DNA from: Chitinophaga pinensis
GTDB lineage: Bacteria; Bacteroidota; Bacteroidia; Flavobacteriales_D; Crocinitomicaceae
Length of the DNA: 6,924 nt
Reading direction: 5' to 3'
NCBI GenBank assembly: GCA_945861175.1
Contig: CAMATR010000094.1
Span: forward strand, 1 to 6,924
The notes under the pieces are model-generated. The model was not told where the DNA came from and did no database searches. It saw only the letters and a list, made by a program, of their open reading frames with translations. The position numbers and the translations under genes were made by a program. Shown here one piece after another: positions 1-6,686 of the stretch (position 1 is its first letter; the number at the start of each line of letters is the position of its first letter).

Positions 1-1011
1 TTTCCAGAAAAACCTGAAAAAGGAGAAGAACTTCCTCTTTTAGAAGATGAAAAGAATATAGATCCTAGCAGCACCCTAGAACCTAAAGAATTAAAATGGT
101 TTTTTGAAAGGTGTAATGAATTTAGAAAGCAGGAAGACATTGGTGATGAAGAAATGGTCATGCTTTTAACAGACATTCGAAATCCTTATAATTATTTTAA
201 CGGAATTGATTTTGAAACGGGTTTAAACATGATGGTACACACTGCAGAATGGGACAGGTTTTTTCCAGGCAGTGATGAGTCTTGTCCCGTGGCTTATCAT
301 GTGGCAGCAACGGTTTTAATCAGAAAATGGTTTAATACACTCCATGAAGCACAGAACCTAATTAATCTCATCCCACAAGGTTGCATGATGGATTTTTGTA
401 AGATTAAACAGGATGTTAAATTGAAAATATTGACAGCTAATATTAGCGATCAAGCAATAAGAAGCATTTTGGAGCACGGGGTGGATCCTAATTTACTTCG
501 ACAAACATTACGCATCTTCGAAGGAGTACGCAAAAATATATTATTTGGTAAATATGATAGTTTAATTAACACTCGACCGATAGAGTTAAGCTTTAAAGGA
601 GATAAAAAACAAATTTACTTTCCTGAATTAAGTAATAGAAAAATGGAGCTCCCTACATTATTTAGGGTAGCCTATATTTATCTGCTTAAGTATAGTACTC
701 CAGATACTAGTTTACACTTCGGCGATTTGGCAAATGAAACAAGTATAGGTCGCTTATTTGAAATTTACAACGATTTATTTAGAGATAAACTGATACCCAT
801 TGATGGGGAACCCTATTTAAAGAGAAGAGCAAAAATTGAAAATACTTTTAGCATAAATAATACCGAAAAATGGGAACAGTTAGTTTCCAAAACAAATAGG
901 GCTTTAGTTAATTTTTTGGGTGAAGACCTAGCAAACCTATATAGTATTCAAAGTGATACGAATTTTGCCAAACGGATACTCGTGGATAGAGACTATATAA
1001 ATGGTTTGTAA
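1..1011 (+). CDS. Unrecognised protein, C-terminal 336 residues (5' end outside window)
   Basis: The frame is open from base 1 to the TAA at 1009-1011, so the gene starts upstream of the window. The ATG at 154 is an internal methionine, because the 51 codons before it have no stop and read as ordinary acidic, charged protein (for example KPEKGEELPLLEDEK). I do not recognise the family. The visible part looks soluble and largely helical, with no signal peptide, membrane segment or nucleotide-binding P-loop. Landmarks, counted from base 1, are a Trp/Phe-rich stretch at about residues 84-90 (AEWDRFFPG), three Cys (one in DESCPVAY, two in GCMMDFC) and a basic helical region near residues 270-280 (YLKRRAKIE). 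It is followed by an intergenic stem-loop and lies 202 bp before sbcD on the same strand, so it is probably a separate transcript. That the segment is coding is well supported; its function is unknown. Confidence 0.85.
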   Translation, partial: FPEKPEKGEELPLLEDEKNIDPSSTLEPKELKWFFERCNEFRKQEDIGDEEMVMLLTDIRNPYNYFNGIDFETGLNMMVHTAEWDRFFPGSDESCPVAYHVAATVLIRKWFNTLHEAQNLINLIPQGCMMDFCKIKQDVKLKILTANISDQAIRSILEHGVDPNLLRQTLRIFEGVRKNILFGKYDSLINTRPIELSFKGDKKQIYFPELSNRKMELPTLFRVAYIYLLKYSTPDTSLHFGDLANETSIGRLFEIYNDLFRDKLIPIDGEPYLKRRAKIENTFSINNTEKWEQLVSKTNRALVNFLGEDLANLYSIQSDTNFAKRILVDRDYINGL

Positions 1012-1063
1012 GATGGGAAAAAAAACAAGCTTGCAAAAAAAATTATACTAAATATTACCTCCT

Positions 1064-1071
1064 TATTTTTG
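1064..1071 (+). promoter_or_regulatory. Possible Bacteroidota -7 box (TAnnTTTG)
   Basis: TATTTTTG matches the Bacteroidota sigma -7 consensus TAnnTTTG exactly. No TTTG/TTG lies at the usual -33 distance (spacer about 17-23 bp). The nearest TTG, in the 12-bp motif at 1031-1034, has a 29-bp spacer. It is the only exact match I found on the + strand between 1012 and 1213, and the equivalent site recurs at 5755. If active, transcription would start near 1077 and run into the hairpin at 1102 before reaching sbcD. Confidence 0.3.
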
Positions 1072-1101
1072 AACGTTGTTTCATAATCTATTGTGTGTGT
1101 T

Positions 1102-1132
1102 TAAGTCGCCATGTAATGTGGCGACTTATTTT
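1102..1132 (+). terminator. Stem-loop, probable intrinsic terminator of the upstream gene
   Basis: TAAGTCGCCA (1102-1111) pairs perfectly with TGGCGACTTA (1119-1128) around the 7-nt loop TGTAATG, followed by TTTT (1129-1132) and an A run. The 10-bp stem with a GC-rich core and a short U tract fits a Rho-independent terminator reading rightward, about 90 nt after the stop of the first gene. The opposite direction lacks a U tract. The short T run makes it a moderate terminator, and it could instead act in the sbcD leader. Confidence 0.65.
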
Positions 1133-1213
1133 AAAAAAGTTCAACTCAGACAAGCAACATAGTATACATAGATCTTTTACTAAAGATTAAACCACTAACA
1201 AATTAACATATAA

Positions 1214-2422
1214 ATGAAAATACTTGTAACTGCAGACTGGCACATTGGTAAGAAATTACATAATGAGGATTTAAGTGAAGATATTATCTTATTTTTTGAT
1301 TGGTTATTGGAAAAAATTAAGACAGAAAATATTAATTATTTATTGGTTGCGGGTGATATTTTCGATAATAATAACCCTTCAAATGAAGCCTCAAGAATTT
1401 ACTATTCTTTTTTAAAAAAATTGAGCACTCTGCAATGCAAGGCAATCATTATAGCTGGAAACCACGATAGTCCTTCATTTATTGACGTACCCAAAGACCT
1501 GCTTAGCGTATTTGATATGCATGTGTTTGGTATTTTTCCAGGCATGGCGAATATTGAACAAATTTTTGTTCCCCTAATAGATTCGAGCGGCAAGGAAGTT
1601 GCTGTAGTTGCCGCTATACCTTTTTTACAAGATCGTATGGTTAGGCAAGTTGGTGAAGGAGAAGGTGCCAAAGAAATTGCCGAAAAAATAAAGCAAGGGA
1701 TGAAAACGCTCTTTTCGGAAATTGGCCTTGCTTTGCGAGAGAAATATCCAAACATTCCAAAAATTGCGATGGCTCATTTACATGCACAAGGAACACAAAT
1801 AAGTGAGGCAGAAAGAGATATTCAAATTGGTAATCAGGAAGGAATACTTTCAAAAGATTTAGATCAGTTTGACTATTTAGCTTTGGGGCATATACATACC
1901 GGACAAACTGTTATTCAAGGTAAAATTCAATATGCAAGTAGTCCAATTTCATTAGGATTTACAGAAAACAGGTATACCCATAAAGTATTGCTTTTAGAAA
2001 TTGAAAACAATAAACTAAAGGAATCAGAAATTAGGATACCTAAACAGCGCTCACTTTATCAGATCAATGGTACGATGCAGGAAGTAAGCGATGAAGTTAA
2101 AAAACTAAAAAACAAGTATAAGCTGCAGGTATTGTTAGACCTTAAAATTGAAGAAGAACAATTTAATCCGAGAATAACTGATCAATTGGAAGAGCTTCGC
2201 GAATATTTATCTGCTCAGGGTTCAATGAAAATTATTAATACCCGCATCATCTATAAAGACAAGCCTGCTGCACGTTTTTCGGCCTCATTTCATACAGCTG
2301 ATTTACATGATTTAAAGCCAGCTAATATTTTTAAAGATTTAATTTCCACTAGAGATGAGAGCGAACAAACAAAATTAATAGCCTTATTTTCTGCTATTTA
2401 TGCAGATGTAAACCAAGCATAA
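1214..2422 (+). CDS. sbcD: Exonuclease subunit SbcD (Mre11-like metallophosphoesterase)
   Basis: This is the nuclease subunit of the SbcCD complex, which with the SbcC ATPase cleaves DNA hairpins and degrades double-strand ends in the cytoplasm. Its 402 residues match the usual length (about 400 in E. coli). The calcineurin-like phosphoesterase motifs are complete and in order: DWHIG (residues 8-12), GDIFD (47-51), GNHDS (82-86), AHLH (187-190, with His188 the expected metal ligand) and GHIH (225-228). Expected Mn ligands are therefore Asp8, His10, Asp48, Asn83, His188, His226 and His228, with His84 catalytic. The SbcD-typical RDIQIG lies at 201-206. From about residue 280 onward is the capping/SbcC-binding C-terminal region. 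The start follows an A/T-rich leader (attaacatataa) without a Shine-Dalgarno, and the catalytic motif begins seven residues in, so no earlier start is needed. The stop is 1 nt before sbcC, indicating one operon. Confidence 0.97.
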   Translation: MKILVTADWHIGKKLHNEDLSEDIILFFDWLLEKIKTENINYLLVAGDIFDNNNPSNEASRIYYSFLKKLSTLQCKAIIIAGNHDSPSFIDVPKDLLSVFDMHVFGIFPGMANIEQIFVPLIDSSGKEVAVVAAIPFLQDRMVRQVGEGEGAKEIAEKIKQGMKTLFSEIGLALREKYPNIPKIAMAHLHAQGTQISEAERDIQIGNQEGILSKDLDQFDYLALGHIHTGQTVIQGKIQYASSPISLGFTENRYTHKVLLLEIENNKLKESEIRIPKQRSLYQINGTMQEVSDEVKKLKNKYKLQVLLDLKIEEEQFNPRITDQLEELREYLSAQGSMKIINTRIIYKDKPAARFSASFHTADLHDLKPANIFKDLISTRDESEQTKLIALFSAIYADVNQA

Positions 2423-2423
2423 C

Positions 2424-5400
2424 ATGAAAATAATTTCATTACATTTCAAAAATTTGAATTCTTTGAAAGGAGAATTTAAAATCGATTTTAGCAGACCTGA
2501 ATTGACTAATGCAGGTTTATTTGCTATTACGGGTCCTACGGGTGCCGGAAAATCAACTATTCTGGATGCCATTACTTTAGCGCTTTTCAGTTTTACACCT
2601 CGCCTTGGTGACATTAATAAAAAAGCAATCGCCGAAAAAGGAGTTATCGTTACTAAACATACCAAAGAAGCATTTACGCATATTGTTTTTGAAATTGGCG
2701 ATGAGCGGTACAAGGCCGAGTGGGCTATAGCCACAACAAATAGAAATAGCTGGGGCGAACTAAAACATACTTTAAGCCAACAAATTACTGGCGAATTTAA
2801 TGTAATCACAGATAAAAAAACTGATACCTACCGAAAGGTGAAAGAAGTTATCCGATTAGACGAAAATCAATTTACGAAAGCCATTGTGCTTAGTCAAGGT
2901 AAGTTTGACGAGTTTTTAAAAGCGGATAAAAACAATCGTTATGAGTTGTTAGAAATTATTACTGGCACTCAAATTTATCGTCAAATTGGTAAAAAAGTAT
3001 ATGATGCCTTAAGAGAAATAAATTCAAAAGTGCTGGCAATAGAAACCCAAATGGGTAATATAGAAATGCTTAGTGATGAACAAATTGCCGGAATTCTTCA
3101 ACAAAAAAATGAACTCGAAATTGAAGCCAATCAGCTTAAAGCTCAACTTGCAGAATTAGATAAATTAAAGCAAACTAAAAACACCATCGCCAGTTTGTTG
3201 AATGAAAAGGATAAGCTGGAAATAGAACTCAAGCAATTGAGCGAAAAAATTGAAGTCTTTCAACCAAAATTAATTCAACTAAAAAAGCATGAAAAAGCAT
3301 TACCGTTACAGGTAGATTATAGAAATTGGAAAATGCTCAATCAGGATATTGACATTTCTACAAAATCTATAGAAGAGCAAACTAAAAATTTAGCGAGAAA
3401 AATAGCGGAAAAAGAGGAGCTAATTCAACAGCTTTCAACAGATCTTAAAGTAGCTGTTAATGAAACCAATTTTTATGAGCAATTAGAGAATTTTATTCTA
3501 AAAATAACTGACTTAGATAACAACATTACAGTATTAAATGTAAAAATTAAAGAAAAAGTAGAGTTATTAAGAAAATGTTATTCATCCATACCAGAAGTAA
3601 GTTTAGCAAGGATTAAAGATTTCAGAACTGGTGTAGTTGAATTAAATAACTACATAAAAAACGCTGAGCATGAATTAAGTCAATTGACCTTACCTACTCA
3701 TTTTGAAGGATTAAACTATGACCAAATGCTTGAGGCATTATTGGGACATAGCATTAGTTATACCAATGCAATTCGATTGAATACCGAAAGGGAAAAGCTT
3801 TTAAAAGATGAAGGAAATCTAAAAAAATCAGATATAGAATTAAACAAAGACATTCTTAGTAAAAATGCTACGCTAAATGGATTCAGTCAAACTTTGTATC
3901 AACTCAATGAAGAAATAGAGGTTCTTCAGAAGGCTTTTAGTGCTAACCAGGACTTGATGAAGCTTGAAGATTTTAGAGAGGCATTGGTGGATGGTACTGA
4001 ATGTCCTTGTTGCGGCTCAAAAAATCATCCTTTTGCGAAAAATAAGCCAAAGGTAAATAGTAAAATTGAAGAAAAACTAATCGAGAAGAAAAGCGAAGCA
4101 GAGCAAATTAGTATATCCATCAGGAAGTTGGAGGACGCATTGTTAAGGCAGGATACGGATAGAAAAAATATAGCCAAAAGCTTGGAAGTTTTAGTGAAAT
4201 CATTAGCTGATAATGATCAGGAGTTGACTAAGCTTGAAATGAAAGGATCCCTAAAATTATCGCTCGACGAGTTAAAGGCAGCTTTACAAGCCACTGAAAA
4301 AAACATAGCCGATGTAAAAGCGCACAAAGAGTGGAACGATACAAAGGTTCCATTGTTAAATTATATTGAGTTATTATCTGAAAATGATCAGTTTACTACT
4401 AATTTAAAGCACTTGACTAAAGAGCGTTCTGACCTTTTCGGTGATAAAGTTATGATGGATTACCAGAGCAAAATATTCCTGAGCTGGAATAATGTAAATA
4501 GAGATATACAAAGCGCGAAAAACTCTTTAAAAGATCAAGAAGATAAAAAAATAGGTTTAATTACAGACTTAGAGGCTTTAACTATAAGCCTTTCGAATAA
4601 AGCAAAAGCAAATGGTTTTGAGTCGATAAAGTTGCTCGAATCTATTCTATTAAATGATGAAGAATTGAAATCCATTAAAGATGAGCATAAAGGAATTGAA
4701 ACAAAGAAAGTAGAACTTTCTACCCAACAAAACACGAACCTCAAAAGATTAAAAGAGGCTGCGGAGGCTGATGATGAGAAAATAAACATAGAAGATTTAC
4801 ACGCTGAAATCAAGTTAAAAGCAGACCATAGAGATTTTGTTTTAAAAGAGGATAGTAAATTCGCGAATGCCTTACTTAGTGATGGAAATAATAAACTGAA
4901 GGTAGCAAACTTAGTTTCACAACTAACAATTACTAAAGAAGAGCAAGGATATTACAAAATTTTGTCCGATTTAATTGGTGATAGCGATGGTGATAAGTTC
5001 AACAACATCATACAGCGCATTACGCTAAGGCATTTATTTAAGATGACCAATAAGCGTTTGTTAACTCTCATGGATCGTTATCAAATAGATTTAGGATCTG
5101 AAAAGAACGAAGATGAAATTTGGGTAATTGATACGTATATGGGTGATGAAAGGCGAGTAATTGACAGTGTTGCTGGTGGCGAACGTTTTGTTATTTCGTT
5201 GGCTATGGCACTTAGCTTAAGCGATTTAGCATCCAATAATGTTAAAATTGATAGTATGTTTATCGACGAGGGTTTTGGTAGTTTATCGCCAGACGCTTTA
5301 GATAATGCAATTACCATGTTGGAACGCATGCAGGTAGAGAGTGAGAAAACAATCGGTATCATTAGTCATGTAGAAAGCCTTAAAGAACGAATTAGCACAC

Positions 5401-5483
5401 AAATTCAAGTCAAGAAGTTGCAAAATGGAGAAAGTGAACTGTACCTAAAAGACAATGACAGGATTTTGAGTTTGAGCGTTTGA
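2424..5483 (+). CDS. sbcC: Exonuclease subunit SbcC (Rad50-like ATPase)
   Basis: This is the ATPase subunit of SbcCD. ATP-driven head engagement controls SbcD access to DNA, and the zinc hook joins two coiled coils. At 1019 residues it is close to E. coli SbcC (1048). Visible parts are Walker A GPTGAGKST (37-45), a Q-loop LSQGKF with Gln158, a first long coiled coil at about 180-510, the zinc hook ECPCCG (Cys527 and Cys530, with an extra Cys529) almost exactly mid-protein, a second coiled coil at about 540-840, the signature segment SVAGGE (915-920), Walker B ending FIDEG (Asp948, Glu949), and the H-loop His982 in GIISHV. Two departures stand out: the signature normally reads LSGGE, and the D-loop, usually GTLD, reads GSLS (952-955). 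The ATG follows the sbcD TAA after one C (TAACATG), suggesting translational coupling. No strong terminator directly follows; the next good hairpin is at 5806. Confidence 0.97.
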   Translation: MKIISLHFKNLNSLKGEFKIDFSRPELTNAGLFAITGPTGAGKSTILDAITLALFSFTPRLGDINKKAIAEKGVIVTKHTKEAFTHIVFEIGDERYKAEWAIATTNRNSWGELKHTLSQQITGEFNVITDKKTDTYRKVKEVIRLDENQFTKAIVLSQGKFDEFLKADKNNRYELLEIITGTQIYRQIGKKVYDALREINSKVLAIETQMGNIEMLSDEQIAGILQQKNELEIEANQLKAQLAELDKLKQTKNTIASLLNEKDKLEIELKQLSEKIEVFQPKLIQLKKHEKALPLQVDYRNWKMLNQDIDISTKSIEEQTKNLARKIAEKEELIQQLSTDLKVAVNETNFYEQLENFILKITDLDNNITVLNVKIKEKVELLRKCYSSIPEVSLARIKDFRTGVVELNNYIKNAEHELSQLTLPTHFEGLNYDQMLEALLGHSISYTNAIRLNTEREKLLKDEGNLKKSDIELNKDILSKNATLNGFSQTLYQLNEEIEVLQKAFSANQDLMKLEDFREALVDGTECPCCGSKNHPFAKNKPKVNSKIEEKLIEKKSEAEQISISIRKLEDALLRQDTDRKNIAKSLEVLVKSLADNDQELTKLEMKGSLKLSLDELKAALQATEKNIADVKAHKEWNDTKVPLLNYIELLSENDQFTTNLKHLTKERSDLFGDKVMMDYQSKIFLSWNNVNRDIQSAKNSLKDQEDKKIGLITDLEALTISLSNKAKANGFESIKLLESILLNDEELKSIKDEHKGIETKKVELSTQQNTNLKRLKEAAEADDEKINIEDLHAEIKLKADHRDFVLKEDSKFANALLSDGNNKLKVANLVSQLTITKEEQGYYKILSDLIGDSDGDKFNNIIQRITLRHLFKMTNKRLLTLMDRYQIDLGSEKNEDEIWVIDTYMGDERRVIDSVAGGERFVISLAMALSLSDLASNNVKIDSMFIDEGFGSLSPDALDNAITMLERMQVESEKTIGIISHVESLKERISTQIQVKKLQNGESELYLKDNDRILSLSV

Positions 5484-5591
5484 TCATAAAAATATCCAGC
5501 ACATTACAACCTGAACTTATTTACGCTGAAAGCAATTAAGTTTGCATTTAATGAAATAGTAGCGATTAAAATTAGAAATAAACTCTAATCT

Positions 5592-5693
5592 ATAGGGATT
5601 ATTTCGCATGTGGGTGAATTGAAAGACCGTATTGGCGCTAAAATAAAAATAGTAAAAACCGGTATAGGTTACAGTACACTACAAGTCGAGTAA
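5592..5693 (+). pseudogene. Remnant of a second sbcC: last 33 codons and stop
   Basis: Reading from 5592 in the same frame as sbcC gives IGIISHVGELKDRI, then GAKIKIVKTGIGYSTLQVE, then TAA (5691-5693). The first 14 residues match residues 977-990 of the intact SbcC (IGIISHVESLKERI) at 11 positions and include the H-loop histidine motif SHV. The remaining tail fits the usual SbcC C-terminus, a beta strand after the switch region. There is no start codon, and an in-frame TAA at 5586-5588 precedes it, so it cannot be a gene by itself. Of the 11 identical residues, 7 use different codons, and nucleotide identity over that stretch is about 26 of 42. It is therefore a diverged homologue rather than a fresh copy of the neighbour 240 bp upstream. 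The rest of that gene is absent from the window. Confidence 0.8.
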
Positions 5694-5754
5694 TTTGTCA
5701 AAACAATCGATAAATACAAGCTTGCAATTTTCAAAAGAATAGTTTGATTCCCCT

Positions 5755-5762
5755 TAAATTTG
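5755..5762 (+). promoter_or_regulatory. Possible Bacteroidota -7 box (TAnnTTTG)
   Basis: TAAATTTG is an exact TAnnTTTG match. A TTTG at 5743-5746 is too close to serve as a -33 box, and the TTGC inside the 12-bp motif (5722-5725) is 29 bp away, the same spacing as in copy A. If used, transcription would begin near 5768 and could give an RNA of about 70 nt ending at the hairpin, or read on towards the WG gene. Confidence 0.3.
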
Positions 5763-5805
5763 TGGTGTTGTTTTAATTGACTAGTGTTTAATTGTGTTTT
5801 TGTTC

Positions 5806-5836
5806 AAAGCAGCCATGTACAATGGCTGCTTTATTT
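5806..5836 (+). terminator. Stem-loop, probable terminator of the sbcDC transcript or remnant
   Basis: AAAGCAGCCA (5806-5815) pairs perfectly with TGGCTGCTTT (5823-5832); the loop TGTACAA allows one extra T-A pair. ATTT follows. It is the first strong hairpin after sbcC, 323 nt beyond its stop, so it probably ends the sbcDC transcript and may originally have served the gene whose tail is at 5592-5693. Confidence 0.65.
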
Positions 5837-6003
5837 GAAAAAACAATTCAATGCAAATTAATTTATGTTTTATGGCTATGTACTTTTTGCTTGAAGGAAT
5901 GATGAGGTTAGAAAACAAAGAATAAACATATTGCCTAACAGCTTATGTTATAATGAATTTAAATGCTTTAAAGATTAAATAATAAAAATTAAAATTAAAA
6001 ATT

Positions 6004-6657
6004 ATGGAAATTACTCAATTACTTAAACCAACTGCTGCGCAGTATGCCACATTTGTTGAAAAGGGCTTTAGCTTAGACTTAGATTTTTTAAATGCTTACG
6101 ATTGGTCTACAGAATTAGTAGAACAAAATGGTAAATATGGATTAATAAATTGCATTGGGGAGCGTCTAGTGAGCCCAAATTTTGAGAATTTTCAAATGAT
6201 GTCAGGCCATGATGTTAGAATTGGAGATCGTGTGGTAGCCCAATTAAACGGTAAATGGGGCATTATTACCTTGGATGGCGGCGAAGGCGTTTGGGTTGTC
6301 GAACCTGAATACGATTATATTGGTTATCCTAATACCCTTACCTCATTCCAGAAAGACAACAAATGGGGTGTAATGAATATAGCAACCAAAGAATGGATTT
6401 TACCTTTGGTGTGCGACAAAATTTATGGCGCTAATGGCTTTCTGTTTGTGAATGGTATTGGGGTATATGAAATTGGTGAAAAATCGGGTTTGATTTTAGA
6501 CAATGGCGAATTTACGGAAGCTATTTATGATGAAATTGACTTAGTTGCCGAAGAATTTTCTAAAGCCAGAATTGGAGATATGTGGGGTTTCATTGCTAAA
6601 GATGGGCAGCTTGTTCAAGACCCTGATGAAGCCTATTTTTATGAATATATTGATTAA
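6004..6657 (+). CDS. WG-repeat protein
   Basis: The 217-residue protein is built of five degenerate WG-type repeats. Their cores lie at residues 44-46 (KYG), 84-86 (KWG), 120-122 (KWG), 160-162 (KSG) and 193-195 (MWG), each preceded by a short polar strand and followed by a hydrophobic strand (GLINC, GIITL, GVMNI, GLILD, GFIAK), with spacing of about 33-40 residues. Several repeats continue into the family pattern of a hydrophobic strand, Pro and an acidic-aromatic turn (LVSPNFENF, VVEPEYDYI, ILPLVCDKI). The first 40 residues are a non-repeat N-terminal segment. The protein is acidic, with no signal peptide or membrane segment, so it is probably cytoplasmic. WG repeats (PF14903 type) form beta-rich folds and are thought to act in binding; no enzyme activity can be assigned. 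The ATG follows an A-rich leader (aaaattaaaaatt). It appears to be a single-gene unit, converging with the PH-domain gene 29 bp away. Confidence 0.9.
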   Translation: MEITQLLKPTAAQYATFVEKGFSLDLDFLNAYDWSTELVEQNGKYGLINCIGERLVSPNFENFQMMSGHDVRIGDRVVAQLNGKWGIITLDGGEGVWVVEPEYDYIGYPNTLTSFQKDNKWGVMNIATKEWILPLVCDKIYGANGFLFVNGIGVYEIGEKSGLILDNGEFTEAIYDEIDLVAEEFSKARIGDMWGFIAKDGQLVQDPDEAYFYEYID

Positions 6658-6686
6658 GTGTTCCAAGAATGTATATTTCTCAAATT

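Larger units (their letters stand above)
1025..1144 (+). repeat. Composite intergenic element, copy A
   Basis: This copy starts 13 nt after the stop of the upstream gene. Its parts in order are ACAAGCTTGCAA (1025-1036), the box TATTTTTG (1064-1071), GTTGTTT (1075-1081), a TGTGT-rich stretch (1092-1101), a 10-bp stem-loop with CCATGTA across the left arm and loop (1102-1128), then ATTTT, AAAAAA and TTCAA. The same parts occur in the same order at 5716-5851. The distance from the 12-bp motif to the TAnnTTTG box is identical in both copies (39 bp, start to start). The sequence between the parts is not conserved. The element may be a terminator unit, a short RNA gene with its own promoter, or a leader element of sbcD; the sequence does not decide. 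Confidence 0.55.
5716..5851 (+). repeat. Composite intergenic element, copy B
   Basis: This copy starts 22 nt after the stop of the sbcC remnant. Its parts are ACAAGCTTGCAA (5716-5727), identical to copy A, TAAATTTG (5755-5762) at the same 39-bp offset, GTTGTTT (5767-5773), a TTGTGTTTTTG stretch (5792-5802), a 10-bp stem-loop containing CCATGTA (5806-5832), then ATTTG, AAAAAA and TTCAA. It is 16 bp longer than copy A, all between the TAnnTTTG box and the hairpin or just after it. Both copies lie on the + strand, one on each side of sbcDC. Confidence 0.55.
5484..6003. other. 520-bp region without an intact gene
   Basis: In order, the region holds about 108 bp with no recognisable content and several stops in the sbcC frame (5484-5591), a remnant of an sbcC 3' end (5592-5693), the second composite element with its stem-loop (5716-5851), and an A/T-rich stretch (5852-6003) that must contain the leader of the WG gene. 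In that last stretch I see no convincing promoter: TACTTTTTG at 5881-5889 is one base too long for TAnnTTTG and has no -33 partner. No RNA gene of a known family was recognised. Confidence 0.7.

Noticed and set aside
154..1011. ATG at 154 as the true start of the first gene
   Set aside because: The same frame is open to base 1 with protein-like codons, so the gene begins outside the window.
1172..1187. ATCTTT/AAAGAT inverted repeat before sbcD
   Set aside because: It is a weak 6-bp A/T-rich stem with no second copy; it could be an operator, but nothing supports that.
1402..1853. Two overlapping minus-strand open frames inside sbcD
   Set aside because: They lie antisense to the conserved SbcD coding sequence and their translations have no recognisable domain.
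2384..2809. Minus-strand open frame across the sbcD-sbcC junction
   Set aside because: It is antisense to the SbcC Walker A region and has the Ser/Leu/Phe-rich look of a shadow frame.
4535..5362. Two minus-strand open frames near the sbcC 3' end
   Set aside because: They are antisense to conserved SbcC motifs, and their low-complexity Ser/Phe content indicates shadows.
5571..5589. ATTAGA/TCTAAT inverted repeat after sbcC
   Set aside because: The stem is only 6 bp and A/T-rich, with no U tract after it, so it is not a credible terminator.
5872..5925. 17-codon ORF (MAMYFLLEGMMRLENKE)
   Set aside because: It is too short to judge, with no homology, promoter or conserved context; chance is sufficient.
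5949..5954. TATAAT as a -10 box for the WG gene
   Set aside because: Bacteroidota use TAnnTTTG rather than TATAAT, the nearest TTG is only about 12 bp upstream, and such a match is expected by chance in A/T-rich DNA.
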